From Protea cynaroides (lineage: Eukaryota; Streptophyta; Magnoliopsida; Proteales; Proteaceae), in NCBI GenBank assembly GCA_028583415.1, contig CM053273.1, positions 89,440,676 to 89,504,675 on the forward strand: a DNA stretch of 64,000 nt, in the 5' to 3' direction. Of this stretch, positions 1-10,973 are shown piece after piece. The notes under the pieces are model-generated. The model saw only the letters and a program-made list of their open reading frames with translations. It searched no databases and was not told the DNA's origin. Position 1 is the stretch's first letter, and each line of letters begins with the position of its first letter. The translations under genes and the position numbers were made by a program.

Positions 1-2
1 CC

Positions 3-2066
3 AATTGGCCACTGCCAAAAACTCTCATCGAAGTTTGTAGTTTCCACGGCCTTGCTTACTTTTACCGGAGATTCATACGAGGGTTTAGCTCCATTATGGC
101 ACCCATTACAGAGTGCATGAAGACGAAGAAAGGTCCGTCGGCCACCAAAGCATTCCACCTTATAAAGAAAGCCGTAGTTGAAGCTCATGTCCTTCACATT
201 CCTGATTTTGACCGGGTGTTCGAGGTTGCTACTGATGCCTCACAGTTGGGAATTGGAGGGGTACTTATGCAAGAGAAGCATCCGGTGGCGTTCTACAGTG
301 AGAAACTCAATGATGCAAAGAAGAGGTATTCTACCCATGATTTGAAACTTTATGTTATTGTACAGGTGATCAAACATTTGAGGCACTACCTCATAGGGAA
401 AGAGTTTGTCCTATACTCTGACCATGAGCACTCAAGTTCCTTAATTTATAACGGACCATTAGCCATAAGCATGCTAAGTGGATTTCGTATCTACAAGAGT
501 TTACTTTGCAGTCAATTACAAAGCTGGAAAAGAAAATCAAATAGCAGATGCTTTGAGTCGCAAAGTGAATACAATGAGTACCTTTTCCCAAGGTACAGGA
601 ATTGAGCATATCAAAGGGGAATATATAACAGATGAAGATTTTGGTCCTATGTTTTAGAAATTACAGCAAGGTGAGACCGACCCAAAGTTCTCAATTCAAG
701 ATGGTTACTTGTTTATAGGAACACGGTTATGCATTCCAAAGACGTCCTTACGCCAATACCTAATCCGAGAGTTACATGGAGGTGGTTTAGGTGGACACTT
801 TGGTCAGGATAAGACAATGGCACAAGTTACAGAATTTTACTATTGTCCTCACCTACCCCATGATGTGCAAAATGTGATCCAACGGTGCCGTGTATGTCAA
901 CTAGCTAAAGGCACCAAGCAAAATTCTGGTTTGTATACGCCACTACCGGTGCCTCACTAACCTTGGTTACACATTAGTATGGATTTTGTCCTCGGCTTAC
1001 CAACCACGAGGGAGCGATATGATCATATATTTGTGGTGGTGGACAGATTCTCAAAAATGGCACACTTTCTCCCTTGTTGGAAGACTTTTGATGCAAGACA
1101 TGTTGCTGTCCTATTCTTCAAGGAAGTGGTGCGTCTTCATGGGCTGCCCGAGACTATTGTGTCGGATCGGAATATGAAATTTATGAGCGATTTTTGGAAG
1201 ACATTATGGTTGAAGACAAATACTAAGTTGCTTTACTCAACCGCCTTCCATCCTCAAACAAATAGGCAGAATGAAGTAGTAAATCAAAGCTTGGGTAATC
1301 TTCTCCGATGTCTTGTTCGTGATTATGAGAAGACTTGGCCCTCCACTCTTGATATAGCAAAGTTTGCATATAATAGCTCTATCAATTTGACCACAGGTCG
1401 TACACCATTTGAGATAGTACTTGGCATACAACCCAAGAGGCATATTGATCTTGTGTCGCTTCCACCTCAAGTGCGTGTAAGCATTAAAGCTGATGAATTT
1501 ATCCGTCATATTACGAAGGTACATGCAGATGTTCAGCGACGTATTGCGCTTAGCAATGAAGTATATAAAGCTAATGCAGATCGTCATCGTCGTTATGTGG
1601 AGTTTAAGCCCAGTGACATGGTAATGGTTTGAATAACTCTTGAAAGATTTACTTCCGGCGAAGCTACCAAGCTACATCCACGGAAGATGGGTCCCTAGAA
1701 GGTGCTCAAGAAGATTGGTGCCAACGCTTATGTCCTTGAGCTCCCACCTGACATGGCGATTAGTAACATTTTCAACGTTGCTGATTTGACTCTCTATACG
1801 GGTCATCATTCGGACGACGGTGATACAGAACATGCTTTACGCCTTCCACAGTTTGTCGTTCCTCCCACTAACCAAATTGAAGATGTTCTTGACTCCAAAT
1901 ATACAATGACTCGCAATGGTGGAGGTTACCAGTCATTTTTAATCAAGTGAAAAAGGCACCCACGTAGTGACAGCACGTGGATACACGAAGATGACCTCAA
2001 GCGCATCGACCCGAACTTTTATGACCGTTACATGCCTTTCATCCATTCGTCGGAGACGAATGTTTC
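3..2066 (+). pseudogene. Ty3/gypsy pol remnant: RT end, RNase H, integrase
   Basis: The 3' half of a gypsy polyprotein, entering from outside the window. The reading frame is open from base 3 and covers the end of reverse transcriptase (FYRRFIRGFSS, then MAPITECMK) and RNase H (ATDASQLGIGGVL, YSDHE). A frameshift follows near 435-450. The integrase zinc-binding part at 709-957 has HFGQDKT and CRVCQLAK. The integrase core at 979-1632 keeps VVVDRFSKMAHF, a second Asp in IVSDRN and the Glu in NEVVNQSL, so the DDE triad is visible. In-frame stops at 958, 1630 and about 1696 break it. A C-terminal segment (KKIGANAYVLELPPD, then STWIHEDDLKRIDP) runs to the LTR. Established knowledge: the order RT, RNase H, integrase defines Ty3/gypsy. 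It cannot make an intact polyprotein. Confidence 0.93.
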
Positions 2067-2069
2067 TAA

Positions 2070-2081
2070 GCCGGGGGGAGA
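2070..2081 (+). promoter_or_regulatory. gypsy polypurine tract
   Basis: A purine run, GGGGGGAGA, sits immediately before TGATGCATCCC, where the 3' LTR starts. This is the usual plus-strand priming site for reverse transcription and fixes the inner boundary of the LTR. Confidence 0.7.
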
Positions 2082-2421
2082 TGATGCATCCCAAGTATAC
2101 TCCAGAAGAAGGGCCGAAAGAGGGATTCAATTGGGCCTGGCCCAATTAACTAATTCAAAGCCAAGCCAAGTACCACTAGCCCTATAGCTGACAGCACTTC
2201 CAATTAGGATATTTTATTAGTTTCCTTATTGTTAGTGACTCTATTTCTATTGTTTAGTTTCCTAAAATTAGGCTAGTTAATTTAGAAGTTTTAGTTCCCT
2301 GGAGACTAAGACTTGCCTAATAATTAGTTTCCTAATTCAGTTTTTTAGAAAATTTCCTATTTTTGTGTTTTAGAAACTTCCTAGTTGATAAAAAAGTTTT
2401 ACTTTCTCTGAGAATAGTTTC

Positions 2422-2658
2422 TGTTGAATCAGAGATTGAGAATGAATGAGTGAATTGATTTATCTCACCCCAAATGTCTTTATTTATAATCAACTATAAT
2501 GAGGTAAATAAGGAAAGTAGGTAAAGCTGACCCAGCACACACATTACACATTTAACACATGTTAAATATGTGTACATGAGTTGTCATTCTTATCTTCTTA
2601 TCCTAAACAGATCTACTTAAATTGAACCGAACCGTGAATCAGTTCATTACTTACAACA
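2422..2658 (-). repeat. copia 3' LTR (237 bp)
   Basis: Read on the minus strand it begins TGTTGTAAG and ends GATTCAACA. It contains one copy of the TTTAACACATGTTAAA palindrome. A polypurine tract lies directly upstream in element orientation. Confidence 0.93.
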
Positions 2659-2674
2659 CTCCCCCTCAAGTTGG
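2659..2674 (-). promoter_or_regulatory. copia polypurine tract
   Basis: On the minus strand AACTTGAGGGGGAG directly precedes the TGTTGTAAG start of the 3' LTR, as expected for a copia plus-strand primer. Confidence 0.8.
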
Positions 2675-2741
2675 TGCATATATATCATGCATGCCCAACT
2701 TGGATAAAATGACATAAAACTGTTTTCCAAGTAGTCATTTG

Positions 2742-5700
2742 GTGAAGATGTCCGCAAGCTGGTCAGTTGATTTGACAAAAGGAATCTAAATCTGACCACT
2801 TTCCAACTTCTCCTTTATGAAATGCCGATCTATCTCCACATGTTTAGTCCGGTCATGTTGTACAGGGTCATGATCAATGCAGATGGCTGCTTTATTATCA
2901 CAACATAAAGTCATAGGCTGAGAATATTGAATCTTCAAATCCTTCAATAGGCTTTGTAACCATAAAAGCTCACATATGCCTTGGGCTATAGCTCTGAACT
3001 CTGCTTCTGCACTGGATCTGGCAACCACATTATGCTTCTTGCTATGCCATGTGACTAGGTTGCCCCCCACAAATGTGCAATAACCAGATATGGATTTCCT
3101 ATCCGGACTTCCAGCCCAATCAGCATCAGTACAACCTTCTATTTTTAAGTGATCATTTGGAGTTAACAAAATCCCTTTCCCTAGAACTGTCTTGAGATAA
3201 TGCAATATCCTGTAAACGGTTTTCATATGTTTGGTGTAGGGATCATGCATGAACTGACTCACCAGACTGACTGCAAAGGCGATGTCTGGGCGAGTATGAG
3301 ACAAGTAAATCAATCTTCCAACTAAACCCTGATACCTCCCCTTATCGACTGGCGTGCCATCTTTTTCCTTGATTTTAGTATTGGGGTCTAATGGAGTATT
3401 ACACGGACTGCAACCAAGCATACCAATCTCTGTTAAGAGATCTATAACATATTTTCTTTGAGATAGAAAGATCCCTTTAGAAGATCGTGCTACTTCTCTC
3501 CTAAGAAAATACCTTAACTTTCCTAGATCTTTTATCTCAAACTCCTGTCCCAAGAATGCCTTCAACTTCGTGATTTCAGCATCATTATTTCCTGTGACTA
3601 TGACGTCATCAACATACACCAGTAGTGTTGTAATAGTCCTACCAGAGTGCTTTATAAACAGAGTATGATCCGCGTTACTTTGAGTGTAGCCGAATCCTAT
3701 CATGGCCCTGTGAAAACTTCCAAACCATGCTCTGGGAGACTGTTTCAATCCATACAATGCACGCTTCAATTTACACACCTTGTCACTACTAATGTGGTTT
3801 GAGAGGCCAGGTGGATAATCCATGTAAACCTCCTCATTCAGCTCCTCGGGTAAAAAAAGCATTCTTTACATCTAGCTGTTGGAGATCCCATGGTGATGCA
3901 CAGCACATGCTAAGATAATTCAGACAGTAGTCATTTTCGCAACTGGGGCAAAAGTCTCCTGATAGTCGATCTCGTATGTCTGAGTGAATCCCCGAGCTAC
4001 TAGCCATGCTTTGTAGCGGTCTACTATCCCATCTGCCTTCTGTTTGACGGTGAACACCCATTTGCACCCTACCGGCCTCTTCCCTGTAGGGAGTGAAACA
4101 AGCTCCCATGTGTTATTTTTCTTCAGTGCTCTCATTTCTTCTTTTATTGCTGCTTTCCACCGCTCATCAGTAATTGCATCCTGCCATCTTTGAGGAATGG
4201 ACACAGAAGAGAGAGAGGACACAAAAGCACGATAGGAAGAAGATAACGAATTATACTTAACAAAATTAGAGATGGGATGAAGAGTGCAAGTCCTAGCACC
4301 CTTTCTAAGGGCAATAGGGAGATCAGAAGCAGAGTCTAGAAGTTCCTTACCTGTGGGCTCCTCAGTATCTGGATCCTAGGCTAACGAAGGGACATGTGGA
4401 GTAGTTGCGTTGATGGTAGTCGCCCGTACATGCTTGCTTCTAGCACGGCTATATACTTGCAACGGCTTAGGGCTAGGATTAGATTGGTTGGGTATAGTAG
4501 GAGTGGATGGAGACCCTGGTGTAGGAAGAGGTTCTGGTATTTTTCATTTTTACTTTGTGTACATGAGCTGTCTGAGTCCACACAACTTTGTAACCTTACT
4601 TCCTCAGGAGATGCTGATAAGCCTGATATAAGTAAAGGCACATCTTCGACTTCAACTGGTGCGGGCTCCCCCTGAAGATGGGACTGGTAATACATTAAAC
4701 TCTCATGAGAAATAACATTCCTTGTGATGATCATCCGGCGAGAAGGAGGATGATAGGATCTATATCCTTTTTGAGTTACCGGATAGCCCAAGAAAATACA
4801 CCGTAGTCTTCGTGCCTCCAGTTTGCCATGTAGGTGATGATTGCGTGCGTAACACACACAACCGAACACCTTAGGTGGCAGTGGAAAGGATGAATCGCCA
4901 AGTAACAGCTCTAGTGGTGCCTTGTTTTAAAGAAGACGAGATGGAAGCCGATTGATCAAGGATGTGGCTGTGAGGACTGCATCGCCCCAATAATGTGCGG
5001 GAACATGAGCATTCATCATTAAAGCGCAGACTGTCTCAAGGAGATGGCGGTTTTTTTCTTTCAGCCACCCCATTTTGTGCTGGTGTGTCAACGCAGCTCG
5101 TCTGATGAATGATGCCGTGATCCAGTAAATATTGCTGAAAATGACCTTCTAAGTATTCCCGACTATTGTCACTTCAAAGTATTTTTAGTAAAGCATGAAA
5201 TTGGGTTTGTACCATATTGTGGAACTGGCAGAAGCATGAGAAAACATGACTCTTGTTTTGCATCAAGTAAACCCAAGTGGTACAGGTGTGACAGTCAATG
5301 AATGTGACAAACCACCGGTGACCAGAAGTAGAAAAAAACCCGAGCAGGACCCCAAACATCTGAATGAACCAAATCAAAAATACCAGTGCTCCTAATATAA
5401 GTAGATTTATAGGAGGTACAAGCCTGTTTAGCCAGAATACAGGCTTCACATAATAACTCATCCTGATTACATTGCTTAAATAAAAAAGGAAATAACTGAG
5501 ATAACACAACAGTGAAAGGATGCCCTAAACGACGGTGCCACTTTGTAAAGTACTGATAGTAGAGTAAAGAGAATGCGGGGTTGGTTGGGTAATGAGTGGA
5601 GGCTGATATGCTATTGGTGACGAGGACCATCTGCAAGAAGGTAGAGGCCACCGTGCATTCTACCATGTCCAATCGTCCTTCCGCTTTCCAGATCCTGAAA

Positions 5701-7024
5701 AAAAAAATAAGAAGGGAAAAAAGTAACTTTACAGTTCAAGGATTTTGTAAGACTCTTAATAGAAAGTAAGTTTGTAAAAAAATTCGGGACATGAAGCACA
5801 GACTGTAAAGTAAGATTTGGGGAGCAACAAATGGACCCCTTTCCCAAAATAAGAGAAAGAGTCCCATCTGCAACTCGGACTGTATCCTGCCCAGAGGAGG
5901 GAGAATACAGAATAAATGAAGAGGAAGAACCTGTCATGTGATCAGTGGCTCTAGTATCAATGACCCATGGATGAGTGTTATTGGAAGCACATTGACTAGC
6001 ATAGGATGTACCTGACCGAGCAAAGAATGAACCTGATGGCCCTAAAGCTGACTGATGACTAGTGGTGGCAGCAGTGGATCATAGAAGATTCCTGAAGGCC
6101 TGAAGTTCTTCAGAAGTGAGCACAAAAGATACAACAGTTGGAGGTCCGGGCTGTTCACAAGTTTCCGTCTGATGTGCCTGTGGAATCTTCCCAAACTTAA
6201 ACTTTTTCTCCCGTCTCTTGGCTTCAAAATCTGGGGGTTTCCCATGTAACTTCCAGCAGGTGTCTTTAGTGTGGCGCTCCTTGCCACAGTGAGTACAACG
6301 AATAGGTTCCTTAGGAGAAGAATAGTGTGCTGAAGGTTATGTAGAGTGAGCGCTGGTGCAACAGGCATCATTGAGATACGCCGTAAGTCCTCATTTTGTA
6401 AAATTGCATTAGTCTACTCCAAAGTTGGGAGATGCTCACGGTTCAGAATTTGTGAGCAGACGTGATCAAAGTCAGAGTTTAAACCAGCTAAGAATGTATA
6501 AACTCTGAGTTTGTCCTTAGCACTTTTCATAGCAGCAGCATCCACTGCGCAAGCGGCTGTGAAGGTGTCGTAGTAGTCTAGGTATTGCCACAAGCTTCGG
6601 AGTTCTGAATAGTAATCAGCCACAAAAAGTTCCTTCTGTTTCAAGGACCCAATCTTGACATGTAGGTCAAATATGATGGAGTAATTTTCTACTTGTGAGT
6701 AAGACTCTTTAGCAGCAGTCCAAATATGGGCAACATCAGGTAGTAACACATAATCCCGACCTATCTTTGGTTCCATAAATCCAATAAGGTAGGTCATCAC
6801 AATTGAATTCTCAGAGACCCATTTATTGTAAAATTTATCACTTGGGTCGGGTGCTGTAAGGGCACCATTAAATATCCAAGGAGTCCTCTGGCAGCAATGG
6901 CCATATAGGCTGTCTTGAACCACATAAGATAATTGGTCCCATTCAATTTCACAGGATTTAAAGCAATGGTAGTCAATTCTAATTTTGGTACCTCAGAGGA
7001 AGTAGCATCAAATAATCCAAACAT
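2742..7024 (-). pseudogene. copia gag-pol polyprotein, broken
   Basis: The minus-strand reading order is gag, protease, integrase, RT, RNase H. Gag (7024-6414) starts MFGLFDATSSEVPKL and contains the conserved KLNGTNYLMW. A CX2CX4HX4C zinc knuckle (CTHCGKERHTKDTC) lies at about 6300-6250. The protease signature near 5955 reads DTRATDH, with R where the family has G. The pre-integrase part (WHRRLGHP, CEACILAKQ) is at 5610-5430, and integrase end with FLGYP at 4869-4700. RT spans 4222-3450, with YVDD near 3610. RNase H (ADWAGSPDRKS, SSAEAEFRAIAQG, DNKAA) runs to a stop at 2786, beyond which family-like residues (IPFVKSTDQLADIFTK) continue to about 2742. Several frameshifts and stops make it non-functional. 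Confidence 0.94.
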
Positions 7025-7032
7025 TATGTAAT

Positions 7033-8251
7033 CAAGGTTTAAAATCTCGGGTTTCGGAGGAGGCCGATCTCACCGAGATCTCGCCGAGACTGTGCATTTT
7101 GTCCGAGACAGCCTTTTTCTCGGTGGCCAAAATGCCTTTTTTAGGTCTCCAACTTTGGGGGAACCTCATTTTTACATACATAAACACATTTAGAGTATAA
7201 AATTATAAAAATAATGACCATTTGTGGTTGTTTGGGTTTACACCCATGTTTTCACAGTCAATGCTGAAGTCTGTTGTAAATTTAGGTTAATATTAGCTAT
7301 TATATTCAATCAAATATGGCAAATGAGACAATAACATAATGCATTAGGGGAAAGAGAAACAAAATAATACTTCATTATAAATCATTACATAATTTACATC
7401 ATAATTCAAAATTCAAATATTCAACATTGAATGATCCCATAGTCCCTCTGTGCCTATAGTCCACAATTCCACAATCCTTATACAGATACAATGTCTAGTA
7501 ATACGTAGAGTGTCGTGGATGATCCATCCTACTATCATCATACATCTGGGAAAGTTGTCGACGCAAATTGTCTTCCAATTGAGCAACATAATCTTCCCAT
7601 GACATTCTTGATGCAAAGTAGTTCTGGTAGTCTTGCACATGATTCATAAATATAACATCAGTAGCTGTCCGAAGGATACCAATCTTTGGGAAGAATGGAA
7701 AAACTTCTGAAGTAGTACTCTGGTGCGTAGAATCTTGCGGAAGTACTGATGGAATGGAATAGAAGTTGGTTGATCCACTATGACTCTGTGTATGTGCTCC
7801 TGCATCTGATCCACTATGACTCCGTGTATTTTCTCCCTTTGTAGTCTCATGTAAAAATCTCATTTTTCGGCAAGAAACTTACCTTCAACAGTTGATATGA
7901 AGCTCTTACAGCAATCCCCGCAGTCCAAAGCACCACTCGTAGCAATTTAGAAGTCCAAACAAAAAAAAAATGGGGAAGAAATGCAGAAAGTTTGAAAAAC
8001 TAAAGAAGAAAACAGAAGGGGCAGTCTCGGTCGAGTTCTCGACCGAGAACAGACCCTTCTGTCTGTTTATAAAGGAAAAAAAAAAAAGCAAAAAGCAATA
8101 TCTCGCGAGATCTCAGCGAGATGAGATCTCGCGAGATCTGGCGAGAAATAGCGAGAACAGCCGAGATCTCGGCGAGAACATGTAAATGCCGAGACGAAAA
8201 TGGTTATCGCCTCCATTTTCGTCTCGGCTAGTGCCGAGATTTTAATCCATG
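7033..8251 (-). mobile_element. hAT-type element (CTCGCCGAG subterminal repeats)
   Basis: The ends are imperfect inverted repeats: CAAGGTTTAAAATCTCGG at the left, and at the right the reverse complement CATGGATTAAAATCTCGG. Flanks are TATGTAAT (7025-7032) and GATGTAAT (8252-8259), an 8-bp duplication matching at 7 of 8. Eight-base duplications and a CAAGG-like tip fit the hAT superfamily. Both ends carry many copies of palindromic CTCG/CGAG words (GAGATCTCGCCGAGA, TCTCGCGAGATCT). It sits 8 bp upstream of the copia gag start, so it arrived after the copia insertion. It is too short to be autonomous. Confidence 0.8.
7495..7863 (-). pseudogene. hAT transposase C-terminal tail remnant
   Basis: An open frame of about 120 residues, rich in S, H, Q and D, ends in a segment (SWEDYVAQLEDNLRRQL, then MYDDSRMDHPRHSTYY). 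From memory it resembles the low-complexity tail after the dimerisation domain of plant hAT transposases; this is an inference without alignment. No BED finger, DUF659 or dimerisation motif is seen in this element, so at most the end of a transposase gene survives. It could also be chance coding. Confidence 0.4.
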
Positions 8252-8931
8252 GATGTAATAATAAATGGCACTAATGTATCAACTCAGATATTTTCCAGTG
8301 AAAAAAACGACACCGCAAAATCTGAGAATTCAGAATTTTATGCACTCAGCAACCTGGATCATGGAAAAATAGGAATTGATTCTTCCCATATCAATTCCGT
8401 AAAAAATCCAGCAAAGAGGAATACTTGTGTCAGAATGATGATTAGACACAAAAGTTTTGTTTTTTTTTTTTTCAGAAAAAGGATTCCGCAAATACAGGCT
8501 GCACTGAGATGGAAAAAAATTCCAAGAAGAGGTTGCCGCCGATGGTGCTTGGTCCAAGAGAGGCTGCTCACCACAGAGAATTAATATTTCTCACCAAAAA
8601 AGGACAAACCGCAACAAATAAAAACCCTAGAATGGCTTGCGGCATATGCTGGCTGAGAAATCGTCCCGTCTCTATGATAAATTTAGTTTTTTTTTGTTTT
8701 CAAGAGGAAAAAGGGACTACAACTTTGTCAATTTATGACATCCTCTTAAATCAACCCTAATAATGGGTTAGGGGTTAAGAAAAAGAGGAGAAGGAGGATT
8801 TACAGGATGCGGTAAAGAGAGAAGGGGTCAGATATACCTTGCATTCAGGTTCTCTTGAGAAAGGAGCCTTGTGGCAAGGAGAAGAAAGAAGGGAGGGGAG
8901 AGGTGGATTGCGGTCAGGTTCTCTTGAGAGG

Positions 8932-8945
8932 TGGTTCTGATACCA
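8932..8945 (-). promoter_or_regulatory. copia primer binding site (tRNA-iMet)
   Basis: Directly after the 5' LTR, read on the minus strand, comes TGGTATCAGAACCA. It matches the common plant primer site TGGTATCAGAGC, complementary to initiator methionine tRNA, except for one base. Confidence 0.9.
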
Positions 8946-9238
8946 TGTTGAATCAGAGATTGAGAATGAATGAGTGAGTTGATTTACCTCACCCCCAAAT
9001 GCCTTTATTTATAATCAACTATAATAAGGTAAATAAGGAAAGTAGGTAGAGCTGACCCAGCACACACATTACACATTTAACACATGTTAAATGTGTGTAA
9101 ATAGAGCTGTCCCAGCACATACATTATACATTTAACACATGTTAAATGTGTGTACACGAGTTATCATTCTTATCTTCTTATTTTAAACAGATCCACTTAA
9201 ATTGAACTGAACCGTGAATCAGTTCATTACTTACAACA
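8946..9238 (-). repeat. copia 5' LTR (293 bp, internal duplication)
   Basis: It matches the 237-bp partner LTR end to end but carries an extra 56 bp. A block starting AGAGCTG and containing TTTAACACATGTTAAA is present twice in tandem (about 9047-9100 and 9101-9156), while the partner has it once. Confidence 0.92.
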
Positions 9239-9786
9239 GTTTCTTTCCTATTTTAATTTTGATTCTGCAAGCTATAAATAAGAGTACCAACGCTGGTGGC
9301 AACTAGAGAGATTTTCCAGAAAAAGAATCGCAAAATTCTATTTTTCTGGTTGAGTCTCCAAGGTTGTGAGACTCAACCACTTATTTCTTCTTCTTCTTTT
9401 CAAGTTCTAATTTCTGTTTTAGTTTACAATCATCTTATATTGACTGGCGACACTGATTTCCTGCAGACTCTAACAATTCCTTTGCTGATTTGCTCCAAGT
9501 TTTATTGACATCAACTGAACCATAACCAGATCTGGGCGATACCTTGTACAGCCTCTCTGCGGCATCTGCAGCTCATTCAACTTACTTATGATCGACTCCA
9601 AACTCCTTCTAGAGTTCACAACTGAGATTAAGAAGATACTCTATCAATTTCAAGCTCATTCAACGGCTGGATTATCAGATAAGTTGATTTTTCTACTGAA
9701 TCCTAACTCTGTTTTTCTAATTGGACGGTGTAGTCCTATAGTAAAGAGGGATTGTTAATTTGAGTTGCCTTAAACCCTCTTTGTCA

Positions 9787-10568
9787 CGAAGACCGCTCGT
9801 AAAATACCAAACGCTATAAGGAGCTGAATCTTGCTCACAGAATTAACGCTGAAAGTTGAGAAGGATGAGCATTAGAGACTGTAGTTGACAGAACTAAAGA
9901 GTAGCGTCAATAATCGACACTATGAGGGAGTTGGCTAAAACAGTTTGACCATGTGCAACATACAACAACGAGGAGTAAATATGATGGAAGCTGAATCTGT
10001 CAGAGGACAAGTGAAGACCAAAAGACCTGGATTAAATTTGTGATAAGAGACAAGAGCAATGATTATTTAAATGCATTAGATGCAGCCTGCTGCCATGACA
10101 TTATTTTAAGCTAAGTTTTCATATAAATGCTGTTAGTCCGAAGTTTTTCTTCTTTCTTTTTCATTTTTTTTGTTTTTAACTACGTCGTCCTGTAAAGCTA
10201 AAGCGCAGTAAGTATTGCTGTTGATCTCTGAGAAGGTTTTACCGGCCAAGATATGGGTGATAAGATGAAGCCACCATGAATTATTCGCAAGATTAACTGA
10301 TTCTTTCAAAAAACAAAAAATACAATTCATCATTTTACTGAGTTCGATGTAGAGGGGCTAATTTTCAAAGTATAACGCTAAACTTGCCTAGATAGGGGAA
10401 TCAATGATTAAACAAAGCAAAGGTACTACTAATATTTCTCCATACGCAACGCACAACAAGAAATTAATACTGAAAAGAATCTAAGAGAATTCAACCGAAT
10501 ATGCACGATTAAATTCCAAATTGTTAACAATATGAAAAAAAAATTAAGAAGAAGAAGGGAAAGCTCAC
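9787..10568. other. Intergenic or intronic, no clear gene
   Basis: AT-rich sequence between the gypsy LTR and the exon at 10569. A minus-strand open stretch at 10333-10133 is not recognised and could be a further exon of the upstream gene, but no convincing splice sites or homology support this. Confidence 0.4.
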
Positions 10569-10919
10569 CACTTGTGACGACGACTCAATTTCACGCTCAG
10601 AGTCATCGTCGGAGTAATCATCGTAAGCATACCGACCATACTGAAAGTTCTGCTGCGACAGCAAGTAAGGGTAAGAACTGCCCCTGGGGCTATAGACAAG
10701 ACCCTGGTTGTCTCGCCAATCGAAGTCTAGAGAACAAGTGGAGACGCCAGAGGAAGCGGCGGAAGTAATGACAGACCTCAACCGTGGGGGAGCGCAAACA
10801 GTACTGTACGCTTGGGCTCGATCCTTCATGGCTCCAAAGACTCTAGTGGTTTTGAAGGTTTTAGGGCTTCGAGGATAAGAACGGAATGACAATTGCAAAG
10901 CGGTTGGTCTCAGAGACAT
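10569..10919 (-). CDS. First exon of an unrecognised, possibly organelle-targeted protein
   Basis: An open frame begins MSLRPTALQLSFRSYPRS and continues for about 117 codons. Its first 60 residues are rich in S, R and T and nearly free of acidic residues, as in plastid or mitochondrial transit peptides. It then becomes acidic (YDDYSDDDSEREIE). A plausible donor GTGAGC ends the exon at 10569. An upstream in-frame ATG at 10973 would add 18 residues; I prefer 10919 because the N-terminus then looks like a transit peptide. I do not recognise the family. No convincing second exon is visible before the gypsy LTR about 780 bp downstream, so the gene may be truncated by that insertion or its exons may lie beyond it. 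Function unknown. Confidence 0.5.
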
Positions 10920-10973
10920 GGTCAGGTAAGGGCCAATTCTGAGGTAGCCCCGCAGGAAAGCGGAGTAGGGCAT

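Larger units (their letters stand above)
2422..9238 (-). mobile_element. Complete but inactive Ty1/copia retrotransposon
   Basis: Both ends are exact: the element runs TGTTGAATC to TTACAACA on the + strand and is flanked by GTTTC at 2417-2421 and 9239-9243, a perfect 5-bp target duplication. The coding strand is minus, so the 5' LTR is at 8946-9238 and the 3' LTR at 2422-2658. The two LTRs differ at about a dozen positions by eye plus one 56-bp duplication, which suggests moderate age. Primer site, polypurine tract, gag, protease, integrase, RT and RNase H are present in copia order. A hAT element interrupts the leader, and frameshifts break the polyprotein. Confidence 0.95.
2082..9786 (+). 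repeat. gypsy 3' LTR, split by a nested copia element
   Basis: The LTR starts TGATGCATCCCAAG at 2082 and ends at TTTGTCA near 9786. It is interrupted from 2422 to 9238 by the copia element; removing that and one GTTTC copy leaves about 880 bp. Boundaries are supported by two solo LTRs of the same family in this window (44508-45374 inverted, 867 bp; 46237-47021 direct, 785 bp). They share the start TGATG, a GTTTCCTAATT-rich part, a GAGACTCAACC block and an end near CTTTGCCATCA. The 5' LTR lies outside the window, so the element's own target duplication cannot be checked. Confidence 0.85.
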
